Assembly: GCF_004193775.1 (NCBI RefSeq)
Contig: NC_041016.1
Location: forward strand, 41,684,022 to 41,748,021
Direction of reading: 5' to 3'
From: Glycine soja
Taxonomy: Eukaryota; Streptophyta; Magnoliopsida; Fabales; Fabaceae
Length of the DNA stretch: 64,000 bases
Below, in pieces: positions 22,010 through 34,258 of the stretch (position 1 is its first letter; each line of letters begins with the position of its first letter). Both the position numbers and the translations under genes were made by a program. The notes under the pieces were generated by a model. That model was not told the DNA's origin. It ran no database searches and saw only the letters and a list, made by a program, of their open reading frames with translations.

Positions 22010-24509
22010 GCAATTACTTCATTGATATAAGGCATCATAATGCAGAACTGCAGATATGATGCCTGAGCTGCTGCAGTACAGAAGAAATCCTTATAACTAC
22101 CAAGTCAGAATGATCTGTCAAGAGAAAAGACAATATCAATAATTGACATGCATACAGTTATCATTTAATATGAAAAAATGACAAGATAAAATCAAACTGT
22201 TTAATTATAAAAATCAAGAATATTAATGATGTTATAGAACCATTGATAATAGTTTAAGCTTTTGGGACTGATGGTTCATGATATAGTATCAGAGACTCTG
22301 TGACTACATAGTCAAGAATTTGATCCTTGCTAGCCAATTCTTTATATTATTTAAAAAAAAATGAATTTCAGCATATGATAGGTGGGCCTGTTCATTGTCT
22401 ATTTTTTAAGCCAAAAGTGTTCTAGTGAAAGTTGGCATGTTAGAGATATAATATTAAATCATTCATTTGTCTGAATTGAGCTTTTGGAATGATTGATTCA
22501 TGGTAAAAGATTACAAGAAATGTTACCGTAAGATTCTCCTAGCAAAACACATTTCTTTTGACTTTAATACTGGAGTTGATACACGTCTAAACCACAAAGA
22601 AAGTGGCTCCCCCTGAGCATCAAAAATAGCTACATTTAATAACTTAAGTTGCAACAAGGCTAAAATTAACATGAAAACAGAAACATAATTAATCACACCA
22701 ATGATGTAGAGATTAACCATTGGTTGGCTGTATGAACCAAGATGAAGCAGCACATATAATGAATGGAATTCAGCTGCACTCTCATGCACATGAATTGAAT
22801 TTCGATTTGCCTCATACAGATTGAACAAAGATGCCAATGTCTTTGTGAGCTGTTCCATGTTGAGATGATGCAACGATGCAGTGTTTGGATCAGACAGAGA
22901 ACACCAAAGCCTGTAATGTTATACAAGATGGAATTTGACCTGCATGATTAAATATATTGTTCAGCTCATTATTTGAATTCCATAGCCTGTAACTCCATGC
23001 TTCAGAAAGCACACAATACTATATGATCATACTATCCAGCTTCACTTTCTTTTTTTGGTTTCCCACAGATATCATCCTCTTTAGGAATCAATCCTGTTAG
23101 AGGCACGGTCGGGCACTAAATTCCAATCCTTTTTTTTGTTTAAAGACCTAGATTAAAGGCTTAGAGCTGGTCCCCATACTCTGCCTCTTTATATTTGCAT
23201 GTGTCCCTTAACCCATAGTGATTTTTGTGCTTTGTTTCCTTCCACGGTGCTGCACCCTTGTCCCTTTTTGGTGGTGTACAATGGATAAAAGAAAAAAGAC
23301 ATTCATGTCACATGGAACCACTGTGGAAGTTAATGTCTTTTGAGGGTGTTGAACCACTTAGACTCTTCCAGACAATTTTTTGTCAATTTGAATTGATTCA
23401 CTAACCCAGTTAGGTTCATATGGAGAAATAGATGCAATTAGTCCGCAAGTTTGGAGTCTAGGACTAGTATTTAATTTTAGAGTTAAGCACATGCATTGGA
23501 CGCTTATTTTTTTTATAGATAATCGTCTACTGTGTTAAACATAACTTTTGCATATGGGATAAATGGACCTTCAAAGTTTAGCTAAACCTGAAGTTGCAAA
23601 TCAAGTATCAGAAATGCAACTTAAATCATCTACTACAATGCAGTTCTAAGAGAAAAGAATAAAATGAAAAAATCAAATAAAATTGAGACAGAAAACTATA
23701 CCATTCCCTTGTACATGTAAATTGTTTTCTTGTTTACAATATTTTGCATAGTAATATCTTGGCGTATGGACCTCGTCCTATCGAAGATAAAGTCATGAAC
23801 TACTTCAAACGAATGCTCTTTAGATTCCAGCAAACTCAAAAGGTAATTTAAAGTATCTTCCAAAACAGTAATAGGCCGCATATCTGATGCTTGAACGTAT
23901 TTGGTGCATATAGTTCAGCAAAACTGAAAAATAAAATGGAAGATGAAAAACTCCGAAACTAAAAGATATTTAATAAGTAATAACAGAGGTGATCCCTAAC
24001 AAAAGCCACTTATATGCCATGAAACCATGCATCAATGCTGGATGCTGAAAATATCATCTTAAGGAAGTAAAAGGACAGAAAATAAGTAACATACTTTATA
24101 AAATTTACATTATAATGCATCATGATAAAAACACAGACTTTATATCCCAAGGCAGCTTACTATCCTTAATTAGGCATTAAGCTACAAGTTAATAAAGAAC
24201 ATACGGGACAATGAAAGGCATTAATTTGGTGCTATCTAACAGATTATATAATTAAACATACAAAGAAATACACTGCAGTTTCAGCATACAACTTATGAAC
24301 TTCTTTAAATTATGATAATTGAATTAATCAAACTTGAACCATGTAATGACCCCAGGAGATAATTTTGTATGAGATACATCAAATTCAAGTAGAAATGATA
24401 ACATTGCTATAATCAATTTATTTGCACAACTATAGTTGTCAATACCAGCGTAGCGGTCGACCCTAAAAGTGGCATAGCGGATAGCGGGATGACTGCTATT
24501 CTAATGTTT

Positions 24510-25120
24510 TTCTTATATATGTTAAATAATTAATAATATATATATATATATATATGTTCAAAAACAAAAATATAAATATATATATATATATAAGTTTTTA
24601 ATATTATATAATTATGATACTATTATATTTATTTAATATCATTTCTATATTATTTAATTATTAACATTATTATTATATATTAATATTGTTCGGCTACAAT
24701 TTAACTAGATATGTTAAACTTTAAAACAAAAATATAAATATATAAATAATTAATAATATATATATGTTCAAAAACAAAAATATAAATAAATATATATATA
24801 AATTTTTAATATTATAAAATTATGATATTATTATATTTATTTAATATCATTTCTATATTATTTAATTATTAAAATTATTATTATATATTAATATTGTTCG
24901 GCTACAATTTAACTAGATATGTTAAACTTTAAAACAAAAATATAAATATATAAATAATAAATAATATATATATGAGTTCAAAAACAAAAATATAAATATA
25001 TATATATATATATAAGTTTTTAATATTATAAAATTATGATATTATTATATTTATTTAATATTATTTCTATATTATTTAATTATTAACATTATTATTATAT
25101 ATTAATATTGTTTGCCTCTA
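24510..25120. repeat. 208-bp A+T-rich tandem repeat, three units
   Basis: AATATTGTTCGGCTACAATT recurs at about 24684 and 24892, with a diverged third at about 25101; the blocks between are nearly identical. It lies inside the TIR element. Confidence 0.85.
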
Positions 25121-25289
25121 CATAAGCCAACACATGGTAGATGCTAGATAATTGTTAAGGCAGGATAATTTTGGGAGAGTGGAGATAAATAGTTGGTGGA
25201 GCGCGCGGGTGCAACTTCGTCAAGTGAGATCTGAGATCGAGGGTTTCTTAGCAACACAGAACAGAGCAGAAGAAGCAACACAGAGCCCT

Positions 25290-25295
<6 letters not shown>

Positions 25296-25321
<26 letters not shown>
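25296..25321. repeat. (TC)n microsatellite
   Basis: Thirteen TC units within the TIR element. Confidence 0.95.
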
Positions 25322-27599
25322 AGGAAGAACAAAGCAGAAGAAGCAACATAGAATAGAACCACTGAACCCACTCAGAACCACCAGTGCTTCAAAGTAGCGG
25401 CACGAAAAACCGCTCCGCAACCCGCGCCGCTCCGCCGCTATAGTGGCCGCTCCAGCCGCGACCCGAAACCGCGCTGCTACACATGTGTCCGTCGCGGATG
25501 GGTGCCGCTCCGCCGCTATTGACAACTATGCACACAACAAAAGTTTTACAATACCTTTAAATGCACTGATGATTGTCCAAAGTAGATGAAAAGTAAATTT
25601 AGCATGGTGCTTGAGAATACATCCTTCTTAAACTAGACACATTCGCATTCAATAAGGTAATACCAGATAATATGGGAGAGTAGTTTGGCCATACCTTCTT
25701 GACAGCAAGAGCTGGGGACGATTTTCCAGGATTTCCATGTAGCCTCTCAAAAACTGCCAAATCTCACAGTTTTTCACGCTGGATCCACTCTCTTTCTGTG
25801 GATAAAGTGAAAATCTTTGAAAATAGAAGTTTCAGGTAGATGTATAATAAATAAAGAAAATTAATTGAAACGTGTGGTGTCTTAATAATTTATAGAGAAA
25901 AGTTTATGTTACCATGAATCAACAAAGCTAAAATAGTCAGCAAAAGTCTTTTCCTATACTAACTACTAAGTGCAGTTAGCCGCATAGATCAAATGAGAAA
26001 TGGCACCATTGTGTCTCGTCAAAAGCCAAGTCATTGAAATGCAAGTCCTTTTTAATGGTTTCTCTCACAGTTTTTCTTGGTTTTTCACTACCTCTAACTA
26101 TTGGGTTATCCTCCATCTAATTAACTCTTCTTACCAATGCTTTCAATGGTCTTCTCACATGACCAAATAATCTAAGATGCTATTCTACCATGTTTTCCTC
26201 AATAGATGACTAGATGCTACACTTACTTTCCCTCTGATACAGTCATTATTCAAATTGAAGCATTTTCATCTCTGTGATACTCGGTTAAAAATCAACAAAA
26301 TAAAGCATTTGTGACCATATGGTTGCAACATAAAATTTTCCTTTAAGCTTGAGCAGCATCTTTCAATCTCAAGTAACACCAAAATGATCTTCAATTTTCC
26401 CTTCCAAGCCAGGACTAATGCACATTTCACTAAACTTACATTCCATATTTTACGAGGAACCCAGAGTGAAAACAGAGAAAAGAATAGAATGATTTTATTT
26501 CTTTTATGAAAATGAACAGAACAAGAGAAAGATCTCCTCCAAGGGTCTCACCTTCACAAAGGTTTCCCATTTCTATAACAGAGCTAGAGCTCAGTTCTCA
26601 AGTGATACAAGACAAAATGCCATTCCCTTGTATTCCTTCTCCTTTGCACAACTGCAATTGCAACTACATGAGCCACATTCACGTACAATTTTCAGTCATA
26701 TATCAGCTGTCACTACCGTGACACTGTGAATAAGTGTCCTTAAAGCTGCATCACCTCACCAATGCAATATAAGTATAAAGCAATGAAACAACAATAACCC
26801 TCAAATAAAACAGCTTTTTCCCATCAGCACTCTTGAGGGATTCCTTAGAAGTTTGCATCATTTTCTTTCTGCCTCCTTAACTTCACCAGCACAAACATTG
26901 TTATCTCATATACTAACCTAGTAACCTCAATAGTATCCTCAATGTACATCAGAAAGGCTTTAGCACCCACAAGGAAACCATTTAATGATATTTCTTTCAT
27001 TGACCTCGTAATTCAATCAACAATAACTGCCAAAAAATTATTAAATTAACAGCAATCTTAGTTTCCCACAGATATTTTACTTCGGATACAATCTTGATCG
27101 AGGTACAATCAGACCCTAAATGTGAACATGTCTCTCATTAGGGTCAAAATTTGATTCGCCATGCCGTGGGAACTAACCTCTTCTGCCAGACCCAACCCCT
27201 ATTGGTAGCAACCCCACTCTCTCATTCTTTACCAATCTCACCAAAAGAGACATGCCATCATACAAAATCCAACATTGCAACTCTGCTAACATGAAATTAT
27301 GAAATTGATTTCATATTCATACATTAGATATTGTTATTATAATATGTTTACCTGGGCACATGTAAGGACATGTTCCAACAAAATTGGAAGATGGCTGTAC
27401 TTCCTCTTCTTCCGTGTCACTGAGAACAGAGGTAGAAGTTCTGCTGCCACTACTAGAATAAGGAGTAACCCTTTCAGAAAAAGTTGAAACTTTCGATTGA
27501 TTCGAAGGAAATCCGTGACCGCCTCCGCGCTCACTTTCCGTTCCCGCCCTCCATCACTGTTCCCCTCTTCACTGCTTCACTCTGGTTTTCATTATGATT

Positions 27600-28659
27600 T
27601 CTTTTAAAAAACAAAATATGTTTTATATCTCTAATAAATATTCAAAATTTATGTTTATTTCTAATAATTTTATTATTCTTCGGTTATTCTTCAATCGTTA
27701 TTCTTGTTTTGATCTTTCATATTTATTTAGTCCTACAGAGATTAATGATTTTATGCTTGTTTTTTTAATAAAAAAAATCATTTATTTTTAGTCCCTTTTG
27801 AAAAAAAAAACTAATAATAAATAAAAAAAATATTATGAAATGAATATAAAATTTATAAATTTATCATAAACTAAAATAATATCAAGAATAAAACACAAAA
27901 TAATTATTTCATCAAAAACTCATGATAAAAAAAATCAAGAAACAAATTGTTAATTTATTATAAACATAAAACATATTTTAACCTTTTATTTGTTTTTAAA
28001 GTCTCTTAAATCTTAAAGACTCACAATTGATAAAATATTTTTATTTTTATTTTTCCTGAAAATAATTTTAATGTTTATATATGCTTCTTCATATAAATTT
28101 GAATACCTAGGTAGTTACGTTGAATGAATTGAGCTATTTATTTTGAAGGAAAGTGTTTTTAGGAAATTTAAATATTTATTTAGAATTATTATTTGTCTTT
28201 TTTTTAGTCAGATGTCTTATTTTAATCATTACCAAAACAATATACTATTTTAATGTCATATATTGAAAATTTAATTTATAATTATTTTGTTATTTTCAAA
28301 TAATATATTTTTTTAAGTTAAAACTTAATTTAACTATCTAAAAAATATTTAGATTATTTAAAATCGCTCTAATTTTTTTAAATCATTCATCTCTTTAAAT
28401 CTATTATTTTTCATCTTTATTTTTATATTAAATTTCAACATTTGTGTTAAAATAAATCTATATTTATAATATAAATAAATTTAAATATATATTATAGTAT
28501 AATTACATTTATAATAATTAAAAATTGTTATATAAATTATAATTGTAATTTTATATTTATAATGAATAATTTAAACTGTAATATAAAGTTATTTATAATA
28601 TAATGAATAATTAAACAATATAACGGTTGTAATTATAGAGTTATCTAAACAAGTATAAC
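27600..28659. other. Very A+T-rich intergenic DNA
   Basis: Long A/T runs with no coding frame, RNA or repeat boundary I can define. Confidence 0.6.
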
Positions 28660-29450
28660 AAACAATTTATCCAGAGTCAAACATCCTCAGATCCAAATCA
28701 TAGCACATACAAATAAAAATAACAATATAAAAACAAGTATATATTATAAAAGAAATTCGCACACAACAAATATAATTGTTGAAGTTCACACTCTTCCCGT
28801 CTTATCATTCAATAATCATAATAATAGACAGGCACGCATTTTAATAATTTCATCAACAAAGAATTATCACAATCTCAGAACATGCATCGGTCATCATATC
28901 TTTTAGATATTTGCTCCATATAATAGAAAATAAATCAATAGTTCCTGAAAATAAATAATTATAAGAAAATTTATAAGGAGACATGGATTCCAAAGTTAAG
29001 TTATCTACGGTCTAAAATCACTCTGTCGCTCGATTTTTTAATGTTTTACTTTTAACTTATTTATATTGCTCTAGGTGCTAGGTGCTCCAGGAGTCAGATT
29101 TTTGCAAATCTTATATGCTCTCCTACATTTTCAAACCTAACGATTCATTTTTGAGGTCAAAACTTTTATAAAAATAGTCTATACTATAGTAACTCTCAGC
29201 CCAAATTCATGACAGATTTTTCATTTTACTAAAGGTCATTAAATTTGTTTTATTCGTAACTTTTGCTAGAAAACTCTTATTTGGATGAAATTTTAGGCTA
29301 ACTCTAGGTTTTAACATGAAAAGAACTCATTTTTGGAATCAAAAACTAAAAAAAACAACAACTTAGCACACAGATTCAGGACATGACATCAAACTCGAAA
29401 ATTTCAAAGGAACAACATGTTCAAGGAAGTTCAACAACAAGCATATGGTT
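28660..29450. repeat. Probable retrotransposon LTR fragment
   Basis: 28775-28830 is the inverted copy of sequence at 48010-48085 and 49850-49925 (shared GTTGAAGTTCACACT and GTCTTATCATTCAAT on this strand). The remainder is typical of low-coding LTR DNA. No ends or target duplication found. Confidence 0.4.
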
Positions 29451-29635
29451 CAACCCCTTAACCCTGGTAATCTCCAAGAAATTTGGAAGAAAAAGTGTGG
29501 GAGTTTAGATTCAAGTTTCCAACCTTCAAGAGTGTAAAATAAGGTTTTGAAACTACAAGTAATAATAGAGCAAGAAAATGAAGTAAAAATGAAGCTTAGA
29601 GTTGAGAATGGAGGTCTATTACCTAAGCTCAGACA

Positions 29636-29845
29636 CACCCACTCGCCCACCCACACCCAGACCCACCCACCCACCCACACACACAGAGATGTATATAACA
29701 CTACACACACACACACACACACACAGAGATGTATATAACACTACACACACACACACACACACACACATAACACTAAATTCTATGATTACACACCCACCCA
29801 CCCACACAAATATATGTGTATATATATATATATATATAACACTAA
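29636..29845. repeat. Compound (CA)n / CACC / (TA)n repeat
   Basis: CACCCACC runs and CA tracts are separated by two copies of AGAGATGTATATAACACTA. Two copies of AACACTAAATTCTATGATTA follow. No gene. Confidence 0.9.
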
Positions 29846-30530
29846 ATTCTATGATTAAAAATATATAACTACTGAAATTAAATGTATACATGCACAAATG
29901 ACACAACACAAAATTTCCTTTGTCAGTTTGAGCTATAATTTTTTTTAAGGTGTTATAACTCCAACTTATTTTAATTATTCTACATCATATAATTAGATAC
30001 TTTAATTAGTCACCAACTAATTAAACTAAAATTCTATTTTTAAAATAGTTATATAGTCATTTACGAAAATACCCTATACTTTAAACTTTTATGACTTAAT
30101 TATCGAGTGAATAGAAATTTTGGTCCCTGTCTTGTAACCATTTTGCAAATTAGTCCATATCCTTTTGAAATGTAAAAAATAGTCCTTATCTTTGCATAAG
30201 TGTTGCAAAATAGTCCTTGTTGTTAAATTTAAAAGTAATGCCATTAGGGAGGTGCATTGTTGGCAATTTTAGTGTCATGTAAACTATCCAACGTAACACT
30301 AAAGTGTGTGTTTATAAGCTTCTTGTGGTCACTTGCTTCTTCTTCCTCAAATTAGGATTAGGGTTTATAAGAGCTGGTTTTGTTTCACAAAATGAGCCGA
30401 CTCATGAAGAAGAAGAAGAGGGAAGGGACCGTACTCAAACTCAATCAATGATGATGCCATCTGACAACACAAAACAATCCAAGTGTTACTCTCTACCCTT
30501 CTCACGATCCCTTTCCTGTTCCTGTTCTTT

Positions 30531-30538
30531 TATAAATA
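30531..30538 (+). promoter_or_regulatory. TATA box of the captured S40-like gene
   Basis: TATAAATA lies about 70 bases upstream of the ATG at 30602, after a CT-rich segment. This suggests part of the donor promoter was captured too. Confidence 0.55.
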
Positions 30539-30601
30539 AAACCCCAACCCTCCACTGTTTCATTCCCAAACCTTAACCACCGCGCCGCCCACGACTGGGT
30601 A

Positions 30602-30889
30602 ATGGAGATGGCGCCACCACCGCAAAGGGAGAGGGAGAATTGTCGACGGAGGGCGGCGAATTCGATGTCGGTGAGTATACCGGAGAGGGCGGGCCGACGG
30701 CAGTGAGGGTCCGCTGAGGAGGAGGCGGAAAAGGAGGAGATGACGCCACCGCACGAGATCGTGAAAAGGAGGGTGGCTGCAAAAATGGCGTTTTTGGTGT
30801 GCACGGGAAATGGGAGGACATTGAAGGGACGTGATTTGAGTCAAGTCAAGAATTCGATCCTGAGGTTAACTGGGTTTCTGGAAGCATGA
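30602..30889 (+). pseudogene. Senescence-regulator S40 (DUF584) gene copy with a premature stop
   Basis: One uninterrupted-length frame of 96 codons has a single in-frame TGA at codon 35 (30704-30706). The C-terminal half shows the S40 signature: TPPHEIVKRRVAAKMAF followed by CTGNGRTLKGRDLSQV and ILRLTGFLEA, then the natural stop. The N-terminal part has NSMSVSIPERAGR, also family-like. S40 proteins are small nuclear plant proteins linked to senescence and stress. Because frame is kept after the stop, the damage is one base (probably CGA to TGA). There is no intron, as is usual for the family. A start upstream of 30602 cannot be excluded. Confidence 0.82.
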
Positions 30890-31543
30890 CAATAGTTTCG
30901 TACAATGGAAGATGAGAAAATGGAAAATTTAAAAAGAAAAAGAATAATTGTCTCCATTTCTTCATTTTTCTTGCTTTGTTATTTAATTGATTGGTTAATT
31001 AGGCTAGCTATTGAGATCGTTTTTGGAGTCTCGTTGATTGTAAAAGGGAACATTTGAATATTAGAGATGGAATGAAATGAAATAAAATAAAATAAAATTA
31101 ATTGATTGATTTTCATATATATACGCTTAATTTATAAATTTAATGTTGGTTATGTATGTATATAGTTCTTTTTGATTTCTTGTGTTGGAGCAAGCAGCTT
31201 TCAAGTTGGGCGATTCATGAAGGTTTGCTTTGCTTCTGCGTGCAATGTCCAAAGGTGTGCATAGTGTACCATATTCTGGTGCGCAATGTCCATTTGTTTA
31301 TCTTAACTTATCATAATTTTTCAATTCAGTCCAAATACTTGTCACATGGGTTTGCTTACATGAACTAAGACTTATCACATAGACATATGACTAACAGTGG
31401 AAATTGAATTTTAACAGTAGGGACTTATTTGTATATCCGATGTAAAGATATGAACTATTTTTTACATTTCAAAAAGATAGAGATTGATTTGCAAAATGGG
31501 TACAAAGACAGGAATTAAAATGTTTATTCACTCCTTAATTACC

Positions 31544-34258
31544 CCTTTATAATTCTATGAAATCTAAATCATCATTAATCAACCTTAATTATCCCCCACT
31601 TAATTTCTAACTTTAATTATATTAATTAATTACTAATTTTCTTTCAAGCTTCTAATTTCTTTTTCTAGACTAAAATATAATTATTAACATCTAGGTCATT
31701 AATAAGTTGAGCATTATTTGACCAAAGAATTTTCTCTGAATTATCCTTATTCTTTTTATACTTCAACAAAATTAGCTAAAAAACTAGTTGATAGATGTAG
31801 CCGAAAGCTTTTAAACTAACTTAACTAATCATAAGTACCTGATAAAGCTATTTGTTGAAGTAGCTGAAGAATGTAAAATGACAAAATAAACATATTTGTG
31901 ATATTTCTATATAAATTTTAATTTTATTTTATGAATAAAAATATCTTTTGATCTTATAATTTTAGTTTTCAGATAAATTTTCATTTTTTATTTATTGATA
32001 AAAATATTTTATTTTTGTCCTTGTTATTTTGTTTTGGTCCTTCTAATATATATATATATATATTCTTTTGAGTCCTTATATTTTTTCCTCATTTTATCTT
32101 TGTCCATTTAAAAAATACTTGATAAGGACTAATAACAAATTATCTACATATTTTAGGGACTTAAAGAAAAAGTATATACACATTTTTGAGACCCTTAAAT
32201 TTGGTCAAATATTTTAATTGGTTAATTTCATAAAAACATGTTCTTTTGTTAATTCAAATTAACTCTAACATTAATAAATTAGGAGCATTGAAGTTTAGGA
32301 TAAATAACAATTTTTCTCTCCCTATTTTGTCGACTCCATAATTTTGGTTTTCCTATTTTAAAATAGACTCAAAGACCTTTTTAGTCATTTATTTTAATTT
32401 TTTTTGTTCACCTTGGTCCTTTATCTTTTTAAAACTTCATTTTGATCCTGTCTTTTTTAAATGATTCAAAATTATCCTTCCCCCAATTTAAAGTTAACAT
32501 CCTCAATAATACTCAAATACTAGCAGCTTTTGGCCATCATAAAATGGATTTTTCTTAGATCTTCCTCTTTCTCCTCCTTTTCTTCTCCCTCCAGTGATTC
32601 CACTGTGGCAGCTCTTCTCACTTTCTTTTTCTTTTCTTCCCTTCTCCTTCTTCCCCTTATGCCAAGATATGGATTTCAATTCTCTTTCCTTTTGCCCGCC
32701 CAGGCAACTTAATGATGCTTGATGTTTTAGATATTAAACTAAGTTGCTTGTAATACTTTTTAATGTTAATCGCTCACTTTGCCACTTAATGTTTTATTTT
32801 GGTAGACCATTAGATTATCTTTAAGTTTATAATATGCCAGTGTTGCAGCTTATTTTTCATGTTTTTCTTTTATTTTCAGTTTTTTAAAATAATAAAAAAT
32901 ATTAAAGAAATTTGCCGTTTCCTAGTGGTACCCTTATCTTGAGATTTCTAGATTTTCCATTTCCTGTTCCTGTTTTCATATCTGTATATGTCCCCGTCCC
33001 CATTTTGGTACATCCTAGCTGTATAATGTGTCTGGTTTATGGATATATTGTTAAAGGGCAAATCAGAATGTTTGAATTGAATGTGGGCCTTCCAAATGCA
33101 TTTCAGTTTCACACTCCAAAATCAATCTTAGTTAGGAACCATTCTTATTAAAAAAAGTTACTCAAACCATTTTTGTTACAAATATAAGAATCTGAGATAT
33201 TTATTTAGTTTGATCAGAGTTTGCCATGCTTTGCTGTTTTCATGGTTACGTCAGTAAACACATTGTGATGACTTAAATATATGAGCAATGTTAGATTCCA
33301 TGGTTTTATTTATTGATAAGTTGGCTACCAAAATTGACTAACCGCACTAAATTTGCTTAAATATTTCAAGAAGAAAAGCAAATTAATCGAGGAGGTTAAT
33401 AAATCAAAGAAATCCAAATGCACTAAGGTTATTTAATTCTGCAAACATTTTCATAACCCATCTACGTTATTGGAGTTTGTTATTCTATATTCAGTTGTCT
33501 TATTTATTCTCTGTTTATTTGTCTTATACATGCACCAAGGCTCATATATACATTAGACGTAAGATTCCTTGGGTTTATTTATTGATTAGTCACCCAAATT
33601 GACAATGGATCCTCTCCTGCACGCTTTCTCTTCATTCCCTCTCCAGCATAAATCTGAACCGTTAGATGAATGATGAATCTGAGGGATGAAATTAAAAACC
33701 GGAAAAAGTCTCTAAACGCATCAATCCCGTTTCTCTCTCCCGAGCTTCAACAGCCAACTCACCTGCAAAAAATGGGCAACCAATGAGTGGTTGATTATAG
33801 ATAGTTGCAAAAAGGCTCCTTTGTTAGGCTTACACAGTTCGAGTTCATCTGCAAGGTTATCTTTATTTATTTATTTCATCCATCAGATTTATCCATGGAT
33901 CAGGCTTTTGCTGTAGAGAGATGGAGTTTATGCAGGAGCGGATCCAAATTTCATAGTAGTAATAAAGCAAGGATGTTAATATTTAAATCAAAGAAATGCA
34001 CATGCATATATTATATTTGATATGCTCAAAATGTTATCTGAACCCACAATGTGTTGTCGGGGGAGACTCAACAGCTATTGGATGGTCATGAAACCTTGAA
34101 GTAAAGCCATGTTCAACAAAACAGTCCTTACTCCTTAGTCCTTACTGTTAACTCTGCTCTATCTGCATTGATGTCGAGCCAGTCATTCACATAATTTAGC
34201 TTCACTTTCAATTTTCACAATCCTTTCTTCTTCTTGATCAGGCCATTTCTTTCCAACC
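31544..34258. other. A+T-rich intergenic region upstream of the resistance gene
   Basis: It contains a short (TA)n at about 32046-32062. Two stretches (31960-32230, 32330-32500) have TTTTGGTCCTT-like words reminiscent of Mutator TIR debris. A GGATCCTCTCCTGCACG stretch lies at about 33607. No convincing TATA box was found close to the ATG at 34259. No gene recognised. Confidence 0.5.

Larger units (their letters stand above)
24433..25528. mobile_element. TIR transposon (hAT-like) in a SAC3C pseudogene intron
   Basis: The left end TAGTTGTCAATA...GTAGCGG is the inverted counterpart of the right end CCGCTATTGACAACTA. Both subterminal regions are rich in TAGCGG / CCGCTA motifs. Possible imperfect 8-bp target duplication: TGCACAAC (24423-24430) and TGCACACA (25529-25536), six of eight. 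The right part (25126-25400) carries a duplicated AGCAGAAGAAGCAACA. No transposase seen. Superfamily is an inference from TIR style and duplication length. Confidence 0.6.
22010..27554 (-). pseudogene. SAC3C: SAC3C-like (SAC3/GANP family) pseudogene
   Basis: Six exon-like blocks with GT/AG borders are visible. Exon 1 is about 27352-27554 (ends FVGTCPYMCP), exon 2 25695-25795 (DLAVFERLHGNP, SSPALAVKK), exon 3 23702-23923 ([18 protein letters not shown]). Exon 4 is 22718-22939 (LHHLNMEQLTKTLASLFNLY), exon 5 22527-22612 (LSLWFRRV, KSKEMCFARRIL) and exon 6 about 22010-22118 (FFCTAAAQASYLQ). This matches plant SAC3 family protein C; SAC3 proteins scaffold mRNA export at the nuclear pore. Lesions: TGA at codon 8 and a frameshift in exon 1; TGA at 25764-25766 and 23915-23917 where the family has Arg; TAA at 22919-22921. 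An inserted element occupies the second intron. Clearly non-functional. Confidence 0.85.
30105..31533. mobile_element. Pack-MULE carrying an S40-family gene copy
   Basis: The ends are inverted copies of about 170-200 bp. Left is GAGTGAATAGAAATTTTGGT; the right end, reverse complemented, starts GAGTGAATAAACATTTTAAT. They share CCATTTTGCAAAT and TTTTGAAATGTAAAAAATAG. The flanks carry a 10-bp duplication with one mismatch: CTTAATTATC (30095-30104) and CTTAATTACC (31534-31543). There is no transposase; the interior has higher GC and a host-like gene with a TATA box. This fits Mutator-type transduplication of a host gene. Confidence 0.85.

Noticed and set aside
29450..29909. Cys/Val-rich and His/Thr-rich open frames
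   Set aside because: Produced by (CA)n and CACC repeats in several frames at once.
30502..30844. Minus-strand open frames opposite the S40-like gene
   Set aside because: Shadow frames of a GC-rich coding segment; the plus strand has the family signature.
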